Assembly: GCA_008086245.1 (NCBI GenBank)
Contig: VSIX01000032.1
Coordinates: forward strand, 105,547 to 169,546
Direction of reading: 5' to 3'
DNA length: 64,000 nt
Source: Candidatus Mcinerneyibacterium aminivorans
GTDB lineage: Bacteria > Macinerneyibacteriota > Macinerneyibacteria > Macinerneyibacteriales > Macinerneyibacteriaceae
The notes beneath the pieces were generated by a model. The model was not told where the DNA came from, ran no database searches, and saw nothing but the letters and a program-made list of their open reading frames with translations. The stretch's first letter is position 1, and the number at the start of each line of letters is the position of its first letter. Below are positions 56,325 to 64,000 of the stretch, one piece after another. The position numbers were made by a program, and so were the translations under genes.

Positions 56325-57586
56325 AAAAAAAAGCTTTAGAATATCATTCAAAACCATTTCCGGGTAAAATTAGAACTTTTATATCAAAAAAATGTAAAAC
56401 CCAAACTGATTTATCTCTTGCATATACTCCTGGAGTGGCATATCCATCTATAGAAATTAAAAAAAATAAACAAGAGGCTTACAAATTTACCAATAAAAAA
56501 AATCTGGTAGGGGTTATTAGTAATGGCACTGCAGTGCTGGGATTGGGTGATATCGGTCCGCTTTCTTCCAAACCGGTTATGGAAGGTAAAGGAGTATTAT
56601 TTAAAAAATTTGCGGATATTGATGTTTTTGATATTGAGATAAATGAAAAAGATCCGGATAAGTTTGTTGAAATAGTTAAATCTATGGAGCCAACTTTTGG
56701 GGGAATTAATTTGGAAGATATTAAGGCTCCTGAATGTTTTTATATTGAGGAAAAATTGAAATCTGAAATGGATATTCCAGTTTTTCATGATGACCAACAT
56801 GGAACTGCTGTAATAGTAGGAGCTGGACTTTTAAATGCCCTTGAAATAGCAGAAAAAGATATAAAAAATATTAAGGTTGTTTTTTCTGGAGCAGGGGCTG
56901 CTGGGATGGCCTGTGCCGAGTTTATCGTAGCTTTGGGAGTTAAAAAAGAAAACATATTTATGTTTGATAAGAAGGGTGCTTTAAACGAAAAACGGAAAGA
57001 TCTTATACAAAAGCAGCGACGGTTTTGTCATAATCGCTATAAAAATTTAAATGAGGCATTTGAAAATGCTGATGTATTTATAGGGGTTTCAGCTGGAGGT
57101 ATTGTCAGCGAAGATATGGTAAAAAAAATGAATTCTAATCCTATACTTTTTGCATTAGCAAATCCTTATCCAGAAATTGATTATAATAAAGCTACTGGGG
57201 TGAGAAATGATTTGATTATGGCAACAGGAAGAAGTGATTTTCCAAATCAAGTTAATAATGTTCTTGGATTTCCATTTTTATTTAGAGGAGCTTTAGATGT
57301 TTTTGCAAAAGCAATCACTGAAAATATGAAAATTGCGGCATCAAAAGCTTTAGCAGAAATTGCTAAAAAAGAGGTACCCGGTTATATAAAAAAGATATAT
57401 AAAGAAGATCTTATTTATGGAAGAAAATATATTATACCAAAACCGTTTGATAAAAGAATTCTGGTTGAAGTTGCTTCTGCAGTTGCTGAGGCCGCGGTAA
57501 ATGATGGAGTTGCAAGACGGAATGTGGATATAAAAAAGTATAAATCGGATTTAAAAAAAATAACATCAAATATGTTTAATCAGTAG
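56306..57586 (+). CDS. Malic enzyme, NAD(P)-dependent (oxaloacetate-decarboxylating)
   Basis: Malic enzyme converts malate to pyruvate and CO2 with NAD(P)H formation. The 426-residue form is the short bacterial type without phosphotransacetylase domain. Motifs: [77 protein letters not shown] (metal/substrate site), [15 protein letters not shown] (nucleotide) and [12 protein letters not shown]. The ATG lies within the end of rlmD with GAAAGGAAAG upstream, so it would be made from the same message. Confidence 0.95.
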   Translation: MDEEKLKKKALEYHSKPFPGKIRTFISKKCKTQTDLSLAYTPGVAYPSIEIKKNKQEAYKFTNKKNLVGVISNGTAVLGLGDIGPLSSKPVMEGKGVLFKKFADIDVFDIEINEKDPDKFVEIVKSMEPTFGGINLEDIKAPECFYIEEKLKSEMDIPVFHDDQHGTAVIVGAGLLNALEIAEKDIKNIKVVFSGAGAAGMACAEFIVALGVKKENIFMFDKKGALNEKRKDLIQKQRRFCHNRYKNLNEAFENADVFIGVSAGGIVSEDMVKKMNSNPILFALANPYPEIDYNKATGVRNDLIMATGRSDFPNQVNNVLGFPFLFRGALDVFAKAITENMKIAASKALAEIAKKEVPGYIKKIYKEDLIYGRKYIIPKPFDKRILVEVASAVAEAAVNDGVARRNVDIKKYKSDLKKITSNMFNQ

Positions 57587-57660
57587 GCTGTAATCTATAA
57601 ATAAGCTGCAATAATTTCAGAATTAAGTATATATTGTAATATTTAGATTTTTGAATACCC

Positions 57661-57688
57661 TTGACATAAATAATATCTAAATTATAAT
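57661..57688 (+). promoter_or_regulatory. Promoter predicted to give a leaderless nif3 mRNA
   Basis: TTGACA (57661-57666), 16-base spacer, TATAAT (57683-57688). Again six bases lie between the -10 box and the ATG at 57695, and there is no Shine-Dalgarno sequence. Confidence 0.8.
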
Positions 57689-57694
57689 AAATCT

Positions 57695-58453
57695 ATGAAA
57701 TTAAAAAAGCTCGATAGATTATTAAAAGAAAAGTTTCAAATAGAAAAAATCAAGGACCCATCTCTTAACGGTATTCAAATTGAAGGAAATTCCCAAATTT
57801 CTAATATCGGGTTTGCAGTTGATGTGAACGACAAAACGATTAGTATGGCCATAGAAAACAGTGTGGATATTCTTATAGTACATCATGGTTTATTTTGGGG
57901 AACGGAGTATAGAATAAAAGGAATAATGAAGAAAAGAATTAAAAAATTACTTGCTAATGATATTACTTTATATGCAATCCATTTACCCCTGGATATTCAT
58001 ACAAAACTTGGTAATAACAGGTATATTTTTGAAAAATTAAACCTGGAAAAAAGGCAGAAACTTGTTGATTATGAAGGTTTCCCTCTGGGCTTTGTTGGGA
58101 TTTTAGAAAACAGAATTAGTCTTAATAATTTTGAAAAGAAAATTGACGAAAAATTAGGGGGAATAAATCATAAAATTGTGTCCGGTAGGAAAGTTAAAAA
58201 AGTTGCTATATTATCCGGGGATCCGAAATCTCTACTCGATAAAATATTTGAACAGGATTTTGATGTATTAGTTTCTGGTGAATTAACCCATGAGATATAT
58301 TTTAATATCATAGAAAAAAATATTTCGGCTTTTTTTGTTGGACACTATCAATCGGAAATTGGAGGAGTTAAACTTCTTAAAGAATATTTTGAAAATAATT
58401 ATAATGATGAAATTGGAAACACATATTTTTTTGAATATGATTCCGGATTGTAG
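57695..58453 (+). CDS. Nif3-like dinuclear metal-centre protein (YbgI/YqfO family)
   Basis: This 252-residue protein has LNGIQIEGNSQISNIGFAVD, the metal-binding IVHHGLFWG, AIHLPLDIHTKLGNNRYIF, and the closing metal His/Glu in FVGHYQSEIGGVKLLKEYF. It belongs to the Nif3 family, annotated as GTP cyclohydrolase I type 2 on thin evidence; biochemical role is uncertain. Short form, without the inserted PII-like domain of YqfO. It begins exactly at the predicted transcription start and leads trxA-htrA. Confidence 0.9.
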   Translation: MKLKKLDRLLKEKFQIEKIKDPSLNGIQIEGNSQISNIGFAVDVNDKTISMAIENSVDILIVHHGLFWGTEYRIKGIMKKRIKKLLANDITLYAIHLPLDIHTKLGNNRYIFEKLNLEKRQKLVDYEGFPLGFVGILENRISLNNFEKKIDEKLGGINHKIVSGRKVKKVAILSGDPKSLLDKIFEQDFDVLVSGELTHEIYFNIIEKNISAFFVGHYQSEIGGVKLLKEYFENNYNDEIGNTYFFEYDSGL

Positions 58454-58466
58454 ATAAGGAGGATAT

Positions 58467-58793
58467 ATGTCTTATATAAATATTGAAGAAAACAATTTTG
58501 AAGAGGAAGTTTTGGATTTTGAAGGACTTGTAGTAATCGATTTTTGGGCTGAATGGTGTAATCCATGCAAAATATTCGGGCCATTATTTGAAGAGGTTAG
58601 TAAAAATTATAAAGATAATGAGAGAGTAAAGTTCTGTAAGGTTAATATTGATAAACTCAAAGAAGTATCTGTAGAATATGATATTATGAGCATCCCCACT
58701 GTTATGTTTGTTAAAGATGGGGAAATAGTTCATAAAAAAGTCGGTATTCTTGAAAAAAAGGATTTAAAAGAATTAATAGAAAAATATTTATAG
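58467..58793 (+). CDS. trxA: Thioredoxin with CNPC active site
   Basis: This 108-residue thioredoxin fold has VVIDFWAEWCNPCKIFGPLF, with redox cysteines C31 and C34, DYDIMSIPTVMFVKDGE-like EYDIMSIPTVMFVKDGEIV with the cis-Pro loop, and KKVGILEKKDLKELI. The length and cis-Pro are canonical, but the active site is C-N-P-C instead of C-G-P-C, which should alter its redox potential. No signal peptide, so it is cytosolic. AAGGAGG precedes the ATG; htrA follows after one base. Confidence 0.93.
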   Translation: MSYINIEENNFEEEVLDFEGLVVIDFWAEWCNPCKIFGPLFEEVSKNYKDNERVKFCKVNIDKLKEVSVEYDIMSIPTVMFVKDGEIVHKKVGILEKKDLKELIEKYL

Positions 58794-58794
58794 T

Positions 58795-60261
58795 ATGATA
58801 AAAAAAATTAATTTTAAAAATTTTTTTTTAGCTGCATTAATAATCATAACTGGGATTCTTGCCGGGATTTTATTTAAAACTTACAATTCCCGGGTTCCAT
58901 TTTTCTCAGAAAATACTGAAAACAGTTTAGATGAAAATATTCAAATAACCGAAGAGCGAAGTGGAGCAATTGCAAATGCAGTAAATAAAGTTTCATCTGC
59001 TGTGGTAAGTATTAAAACCTATTGTAATAAATCAAATCCAAATCTAAATCTATACCGAAAGTTTTTTGAAAGATTTTTTGGGGTTGAACCCTTTGAGAAG
59101 AATAGAGAAAGAATAAGTTTAGGTTCCGGAGCAATTATATCGGATAAAGGATACATTTTAACTGCACAGCATGTAGTTGAAAATGCGGATAAAATCGAGG
59201 TAAATCTTCCCGATGGAAGAAAATTTGATGGTAAAGTTTTAGGAATGGATATACTTAATGATCTTGCTATTATAAAAATTAATGGAGATAATCTTCCTGT
59301 GATAAAAATGGGGAACTCCGATAATCTCCAATCTGGAGAATGGGTTATAGCTTTTGGAAATCCCTTTGGGTTAATGGTTCAGGATCCCCAGCCAACAGTT
59401 ACAGTAGGGGTAATTTCTGCAAAAATGAGAACAATAACTGTAGAGGATACTAATAGATGCTTTAATAAAATATACGGGGTTATCCAGACTGATGCTTCAA
59501 TAAATCCAGGTAATAGTGGAGGCCCTCTAGTTGATGCTGGAGGAAATCTTGTAGGAATAAATAATTCAATATTTTCTACAAGTGGAGGCTCCCAGGGAAT
59601 AGGTTTTGCTATACCCATTAATAGTGCTAAGAAAAGCATTGAGGATATAATTAAATACGGAGAAGTAAAAAGGGCCTGGTTAAATTTGAAGATTCAGGAT
59701 ATCCCATATTCAGTTAAAGAAAAATATAATTTAAAGAATCATCACGGGGTTATTGTAACCGAAATTGGTGAAAATTCTAATGCTGCAGCAGCCGGATTGG
59801 AAAAAGGAGATATTATAACTGAATTTAACAGCCTTTTTGTAAAAAATAGAAAATGGTGGCAGGGGTATCTGGTTAGATTATCTCCCGCCAAAAAAGTTAA
59901 CCTGAAGGTTTGGGATGGTAAGGAAGAGAAAATTGTATCTTTTTATCCAAAAGAGTATAATCTTGATAATTATTTAGAATCCCTTGGAATTGTTAAAATA
60001 AAGAATTTAACCTATCAGGAAACATTGGATTACAATTTAAGGAACGAAAAAGGTTTGATCATAAAAAAAATTCGTAATAATTCTTTAGTTTCGAATAAAA
60101 AGATCAAAGAAAATGATGTTATACGAATGGTTGAAAACTGCAAAATCCATACAAAAAAAGATTTGAATGAAATACTATTAAAACATCTTTATGAAAATCA
60201 TATAAGAATGGTAATAGAGAGAAATGGTTATCTTTATAAAATTGAAATGGATCTTTTATGA
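58795..60261 (+). CDS. HtrA/DegP-type serine protease
   Basis: This periplasmic quality-control protease has 488 residues. One N-terminal membrane helix or signal anchor (about 8-26) is followed by a trypsin-like domain with the triad H126 (LTAQHVVENAD), D156 (LNDLAII) and S241 (INPGNSGGPL), and two PDZ domains (about 290-385 and 395-488). The second PDZ region is divergent. No clear cleavage site follows the helix, so it may remain anchored. It begins one base after trxA and overlaps the next envelope gene by 4 bases. Confidence 0.94.
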   Translation: MIKKINFKNFFLAALIIITGILAGILFKTYNSRVPFFSENTENSLDENIQITEERSGAIANAVNKVSSAVVSIKTYCNKSNPNLNLYRKFFERFFGVEPFEKNRERISLGSGAIISDKGYILTAQHVVENADKIEVNLPDGRKFDGKVLGMDILNDLAIIKINGDNLPVIKMGNSDNLQSGEWVIAFGNPFGLMVQDPQPTVTVGVISAKMRTITVEDTNRCFNKIYGVIQTDASINPGNSGGPLVDAGGNLVGINNSIFSTSGGSQGIGFAIPINSAKKSIEDIIKYGEVKRAWLNLKIQDIPYSVKEKYNLKNHHGVIVTEIGENSNAAAAGLEKGDIITEFNSLFVKNRKWWQGYLVRLSPAKKVNLKVWDGKEEKIVSFYPKEYNLDNYLESLGIVKIKNLTYQETLDYNLRNEKGLIIKKIRNNSLVSNKKIKENDVIRMVENCKIHTKKDLNEILLKHLYENHIRMVIERNGYLYKIEMDLL

Positions 60262-60731
60262 AAAAAGTATTAATTCTTTTTTTGGTTTCAATTTTGTTTT
60301 TAAATACGGCTTTTGCTGGGGATGATGATGCTGATTTTAATAATAAAAATAAGAAATCACCAACTAAAGCTTTAATTATGGGAATGATTATTCCAGGAAG
60401 TGGTGATTTTTACAACAGAAAATATATTAAGGGGTCTATTTTCCTTGGGGTGGGTTTGTTTTTTGCTTATAAATCATATAATTATTATGAAAAACAGGAT
60501 GAATATTACACTGAGTATTTAAAAACAAATGATGAGAATAAATATAAACTTTATGAAGAAAATTATAACAAAATGGAAAGTTATATGTATTTCTATATTA
60601 TTAATCTAGCAATAAGTACTATTGATGGGATAGTAGAAAGTTATCTGTCAGACTGGCATATTGAAAAGATTGAAGTTAATTCTGAGTATAAAAAAGAAAA
60701 GGTTAGTTTGTTCATTACCAAAAGGTTGTAA
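60258..60731 (+). CDS. Small envelope protein, DUF5683-like
   Basis: This 157-residue protein has a signal peptide (MKKVLILFLVSILFLNTAFA) followed by KKSPTKALIMGMIIPGSGDF and YNRKYIKGSIFLGVGLFFAY, the P-G-x-G-x-x-Y-x-x-K pattern of DUF5683 and similar short membrane proteins. Two further helices are predicted. The function is unknown. It is coupled to htrA by an ATGA overlap and precedes an LPP20-like gene by one base. Confidence 0.65.
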   Translation: MKKVLILFLVSILFLNTAFAGDDDADFNNKNKKSPTKALIMGMIIPGSGDFYNRKYIKGSIFLGVGLFFAYKSYNYYEKQDEYYTEYLKTNDENKYKLYEENYNKMESYMYFYIINLAISTIDGIVESYLSDWHIEKIEVNSEYKKEKVSLFITKRL

Positions 60732-60732
60732 T

Positions 60733-61530
60733 ATGCATAAAATGATCAGATTCTTCATTTTAAGTTTTGTTATATTCTTTTTTTTCTTTTTAACAAGGGG
60801 ATCAGTAGATTATGAATACAGTATAAGAAATAATATTTCTAAAATCGAAATTACTCATAATTTTATAGATGATCAGCTTTATATAAACAAGATGAATGAA
60901 GATAAACAATCAGCTATTATAAAGATTAAACCTCTAACTGATGCTAATTATTTTAATATTAAAATTTATCATGTTAATTTTATCGATACAAAATATAAGT
61001 TATATTTAAAAAAAACTAGCGGTATGTGGAGTTATATAGATGGTATCTATAATAACTATGGGTTTCAAAGTTTTAAAAATTTTAATATTGATGAATTTTT
61101 GAATAATAAATTTATTATGATTAAAATCGAAATTGATAGTTATTTTATAGGCATAATCCAAAAAATTGAATGCCGTTATTTTGAAGAATATTTTAAAAAC
61201 AAAATAACTATTAATAATGAGTATGAAGGAGTAAATTTAGAGAGCAATATTATTACTGCAAAAGGGTTTGCCATTTTAAAAAATTATAATAATCCGGAAG
61301 AAAAAATTAAACAGCAAAGAGCAGCTACAATTAGAGCATATAGAAATTTAGCTGCATTAATAAGGAAAATAGCTAATAATGAAAAAATAAATTTAGAGGA
61401 GAACCGGCTTTCTGGCTTTGTTAGGGGAGCAAAAATTATCAGAAAAGAGTATAAAGATGATGGGATATATGTTACAATAGGCATTCAGATAAACGGTGAA
61501 AATGGATTGAATAATATTGTAAAACATTAA
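60733..61530 (+). CDS. Exported protein with LPP20-like C-terminal domain
   Basis: The 265-residue protein has an N-terminal hydrophobic export helix (RFFILSFVIFFFFFLTRG). The C-terminal part, IITAKGFAILKNYNNPEEKI, RAATIRAYRNLAALIRKIAN, LSGFVRGAKIIRKEYKDDGI and YVTIGIQING, matches the LPP20/FlgT-N-like fold found in many diderm envelope proteins. The N-terminal half is not recognised. Frames extend back to 60661, but the ATG at 60733 with AAAGG fits both the signal peptide and the operon spacing. Confidence 0.68.
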   Translation: MHKMIRFFILSFVIFFFFFLTRGSVDYEYSIRNNISKIEITHNFIDDQLYINKMNEDKQSAIIKIKPLTDANYFNIKIYHVNFIDTKYKLYLKKTSGMWSYIDGIYNNYGFQSFKNFNIDEFLNNKFIMIKIEIDSYFIGIIQKIECRYFEEYFKNKITINNEYEGVNLESNIITAKGFAILKNYNNPEEKIKQQRAATIRAYRNLAALIRKIANNEKINLEENRLSGFVRGAKIIRKEYKDDGIYVTIGIQINGENGLNNIVKH

Positions 61531-61616
61531 AATAGTAATGAACTAAAACAATAGCAGTATTTTGCTGGTATTGTTGTATATGATAAATTTTATATAAAAG
61601 GTCCTGGAGGTAATTT

Positions 61617-62249
61617 ATGAATTATAAAAAATTAATAATTATATCTATTTTATTGGTTTTTGTATTAATGGGCTGTCAAACCCAGAATATAAAAGACAAA
61701 TTATCAGGAAAAAATATAAAAGATAAGAAAGAAACCAAGGTTGTTGATGAGGATACCTTGGATATTAAAGATGTTAAAAATAAAAAGGTGGATGTAAAAG
61801 AAGGTGTTGTTGTAGCAAAAGCTGAAACAGATGAAAAGAAAAAAATTGATATAGTTGTTAATAAAAATGAGGAAGAGATATCAATTGAAGATGCTGAAGA
61901 TGGAACAGAACAAACTTCAGAGGAGAAAAAATCCAAATCACTTAAACGAATGGAGGGTTATAGAATACAGATTGTTGCGGCTACACAGAAACAAAATGCT
62001 GCAGAATTAGGAGAAAAATTTAAAGAAAAATGGGAAGAAGCCCGGGAAGACGAAGAAAATGAAGATTCATATTATTATAGAGAAGACATTCCAATTTATT
62101 TGGAATTCTATAAGCCTTACTGGAAATTAAGGGTGGGAAATTACAAAAGGAAAAAAGAAGCAGAAGAAATGCTGGAATATGTTAAAAAAATTGGATATGA
62201 AGATGCCTGGATTGTTAAAACATATATTCTTGTGGAGGAAAAAAAGTGA
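61617..62249 (+). CDS. Lipoprotein with SPOR domain
   Basis: This 210-residue lipoprotein has MNYKKLIIISILLVFVLMG|C20 (lipobox VLMGC), a charged low-complexity linker (about 25-120) and a SPOR-like domain (about 120-205, GYRIQIVAATQKQNAAELGE and WKLRVGNYKRKKEAEEMLEY). SPOR domains bind peptidoglycan stripped of stem peptides at division sites. GGTCCTGGAGG precedes the ATG. It overlaps the GlmU-like gene by 4 bases. Confidence 0.82.
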   Translation: MNYKKLIIISILLVFVLMGCQTQNIKDKLSGKNIKDKKETKVVDEDTLDIKDVKNKKVDVKEGVVVAKAETDEKKKIDIVVNKNEEEISIEDAEDGTEQTSEEKKSKSLKRMEGYRIQIVAATQKQNAAELGEKFKEKWEEAREDEENEDSYYYREDIPIYLEFYKPYWKLRVGNYKRKKEAEEMLEYVKKIGYEDAWIVKTYILVEEKK

Positions 62250-63367
62250 TAAGTTTTACAAATGAAAATATCACTGACAATTTTAAACCTCTATCACTTT
62301 CAAGAAATATTTTTGATTTAAAGTCCGGGATATTTTCTGTAAAAGGGAGAATACAAAAATACTCCGGTCAGTTTTCTAAAAATAATTTCAAAATAAAAGC
62401 TAATCCAGCACTGATAGATATTGATTTTAAAAAATTAGAAATTAATAAAAAATATTATTTTGGAAACACTTTCTTAATTTCAGTTTATAAAAAAAATAAA
62501 AGTTTTGAAGAAATAGAAAAAAAAGAATTTAATTATAAATTTAAAAAGGCAGATTATATCTGGGATTATCTTAAATATATTGGTGATATGATTAAAAAAG
62601 ATTTAAGGTTTCTGGATTTAGGGATAAATGAATTTGTAGATAAAAATATTAATATTGTTGGTTCTAAAAACAAACTTTATACGGGAAAAAATGTAAAAAT
62701 TTATCCGGGGAATGTAATCGATACTACCAATGGGCCTGTAATTATTGATGAAGGAACCACTGTTAGATCTTTTAGCTTAATTGAAGGACCTGCATACATA
62801 GGGAAAAACTGTACTATCGATGATGCGAAAATTCGATCTGACACTTATATTGGAGATGTATGTAAAATTTCAGGAGAAATTGAAAATTCAATTATTTTAT
62901 CATATACAAATAAACATCATCATGGCTTTTTAGGGCATTCATATCTGGGAAGCTGGGTTAATTTAGGTGCTAATACCACCAATAGTGATTTAAAAAATAA
63001 TTATGGTGAAGTAAGAGTCTTTTTAAATCCAGAAAAAAAAGTTAATACCAAAAAAATAAAAATAGGTGCATTTATCGGGGACCATGTTAAAACCGGAATT
63101 GGAACACTTTTAAATACCGGGAGTTTCCTGGGTTTTGGTAGTTTAATATATGGAGGGGGAATGTTCCCAAAATTCGTTCCTTCTTTTAGCTGGGCCAGTA
63201 ACTCAAAATGGAATCAGTATAGACTTGAAAAATTTATTGATAATGAAAAGCATGTGATGAGTAGAAGAGAGATAAAAATGAGTGAAAATTATGAAAGAAA
63301 AATCAAAAAAATTTTTGATAAAACAAAAAAAGAAAGAAATTGGGTGGATAGAATATGGCGGAGTTAA
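62246..63367 (+). CDS. GlmU-like sugar-phosphate nucleotidyltransferase/acyltransferase (truncated-type)
   Basis: This 373-residue protein starts with GTG, supported by GTGGAGG (62232-62238). N-terminal LSRNIFDLKSGIFSVKGRI and the middle resemble the 'alternative GlmU' family of Bacteroidetes-like bacteria, in which the usual pyrophosphorylase loop GxGTRM is absent. The C-terminal left-handed beta helix (about 145-330) has hexad repeats such as NVIDTTNGPVIIDEGTTVRS and LIEGPAYIGKNCTIDDAKIR, then NKHHHGFLGHSYLGSWVNLG. glmM follows with a 13-base overlap, which supports a role in amino-sugar (UDP-GlcNAc) synthesis. The exact reaction is not shown. Confidence 0.75.
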   Translation: MISFTNENITDNFKPLSLSRNIFDLKSGIFSVKGRIQKYSGQFSKNNFKIKANPALIDIDFKKLEINKKYYFGNTFLISVYKKNKSFEEIEKKEFNYKFKKADYIWDYLKYIGDMIKKDLRFLDLGINEFVDKNINIVGSKNKLYTGKNVKIYPGNVIDTTNGPVIIDEGTTVRSFSLIEGPAYIGKNCTIDDAKIRSDTYIGDVCKISGEIENSIILSYTNKHHHGFLGHSYLGSWVNLGANTTNSDLKNNYGEVRVFLNPEKKVNTKKIKIGAFIGDHVKTGIGTLLNTGSFLGFGSLIYGGGMFPKFVPSFSWASNSKWNQYRLEKFIDNEKHVMSRREIKMSENYERKIKKIFDKTKKERNWVDRIWRS

Positions 63368-64000
63368 TGGTAAGTGTTTCAGGTATTAGAGGGATAATTG
63401 GAGAAAGTCTTACCCCTGAAGTTATAGTTAACTATGTATCTGGATTTGCGGAATTTATTGATGGAAAGAAGATTGTTATTGGTAGGGATAGCAGAGAAAG
63501 TGGAGATTTCATAACAAATATTTTAAAGGGAGTACTGGTATCAAAAGGATATGATTTTATTGATTTGGGTATAGTTCCAACCCCTACAGTTTTATTAACC
63601 GTTGAAGAATTAGAAGCTGATGGCGGTATAGGAGTAACTGCCTCCCATAATCCCCAAAAATGGAATGCTTTAAAACTTGTTTCAGGTAGGGGGATGTTTT
63701 TAACCGGCTACGAAGGAAAAAAATTTTTAGATATTGTAAAAAAACATAAGTATAATTATACTAAATACAATAAAATTGGAAAGGGAAAAATATACAGAAA
63801 CGCTGTAAATAATCATATAAATAAAATTTTAAAAACCGTTAATACTGAAATTATTAAAGAGAAAAATTTCAAGGTGGTTTTAGATTGTGTAAATGGCGCC
63901 GGCGGGGTAATGTCCCCCAAGTTGCTGGAAAAATTGGGTTGTGAGGTTGTTACTATTAATGAAGAACCACATGGTAAATTCCCAAGAACTCCTGAACCCA
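63355..64000 (+). CDS. glmM: Phosphoglucosamine mutase (partial, runs off the right edge)
   Basis: The first 215 codons are present. VSGIRGIIGESLTPEVIVNY and IVIGRDSRESGDF open the protein; the phosphoserine motif is VTASHNPQKWNALKL (TASHNP), and the next domain starts with VVLDCVNGAGGVMSPKLLEK. These mark an alpha-D-phosphohexomutase of the GlmM/phosphomannomutase group. The GlmU-like neighbour makes GlmM the best reading, but a broader sugar specificity is possible. Either ATG at 63355 or 63367 could be the start; the first has GGTGG 8 bases upstream, the second overlaps the preceding stop (taATG). Confidence 0.88.
   Translation, partial: MAELMVSVSGIRGIIGESLTPEVIVNYVSGFAEFIDGKKIVIGRDSRESGDFITNILKGVLVSKGYDFIDLGIVPTPTVLLTVEELEADGGIGVTASHNPQKWNALKLVSGRGMFLTGYEGKKFLDIVKKHKYNYTKYNKIGKGKIYRNAVNNHINKILKTVNTEIIKEKNFKVVLDCVNGAGGVMSPKLLEKLGCEVVTINEEPHGKFPRTPEP

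Overview
The window is AT-rich (roughly 70% A+T by eye) bacterial chromosome. Genes are dense, nearly all on the + strand, and often joined by ATGA or taATG overlaps. The gene set indicates an anaerobic, diderm (LPS-making) bacterium. It has a secretin, lipoprotein maturation (lnt, lspA), the Kdo pathway (kdsA, kdsD, kdsC), a PorV/PorQ-type outer-membrane barrel and a two-subunit 2-oxoacid:ferredoxin oxidoreductase. It also carries a yggS-yggT-divIVA block and an SRP RNA-dnaX-ebfC-recR order better known from Gram-positives. The phylum cannot be assigned from the sequence alone; a deep-branching diderm lineage would fit. I saw no phage genes, transposases, CRISPR arrays, rRNA or tRNA genes.

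Layout. 1-2.3 kb: end of a type IV pilus/secretin operon (PilN-, PilO- and PilP-like proteins, PilQ). 2.3-10 kb: lnt, the 2-oxoacid oxidoreductase, then a pyrimidine run pyrC-pyrK-pyrD-pyrF. 10-15.7 kb: zinc-ribbon/Yip1 and DUF2752 membrane proteins, yggS-yggT-divIVA, a purine nucleoside phosphorylase and two exported surface proteins. 15.7-22.2 kb: ileS, a DksA-like protein, lspA, pyrB-pyrI, a MarR regulator and a KamA-family radical SAM enzyme. 22.3-28 kb: a TolQ/ExbB-like protein, clpC, SRP RNA, dnaX-ebfC-recR. 28.5-35.6 kb: kdsA-kdsD-kdsC, valS and an MrfA-type helicase. 36-46.5 kb is a looser region with both strands used: lipoprotein, deformylase-like protein, UbiB kinase plus phasin-like partner, a frameshifted C39 peptidase, flavin reductase-like protein, DUF1848, M18 aminopeptidase and a saccharopine-dehydrogenase-like enzyme. 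46.6-54.6 kb: antiporter, exported nitroreductase, then panD-TPR-cyclase-yraN-histidine kinase. 54.9-64 kb: rlmD-like methyltransferase, malic enzyme, Nif3, thioredoxin, HtrA, several envelope proteins, a GlmU-like protein and the start of glmM.

How the genes work together. Much of the window serves envelope building: Kdo supply, lipoprotein processing, amino-sugar synthesis (GlmU-like/GlmM), periplasmic quality control (HtrA) and pilus export. Pyrimidine synthesis is nearly complete but split between two places; the type 1B dihydroorotate dehydrogenase with PyrK fits a fermentative or anaerobic cell.

The most unusual signals are non-coding. Nine copies of a short palindrome of form AAAATNNC-(3-4 nt)-GNNATTTT sit in only four intergenic regions, and in four cases the palindrome ends 8-17 nt before the apparent -35 box of the next gene. 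Two promoters place the expected transcription start exactly on the ATG, predicting leaderless mRNAs. An orphan small-RNA-like unit at 42.7-42.8 kb has its own promoter, two mutually exclusive hairpins and a strong terminator. A C39 peptidase gene is split at a seven-G tract.
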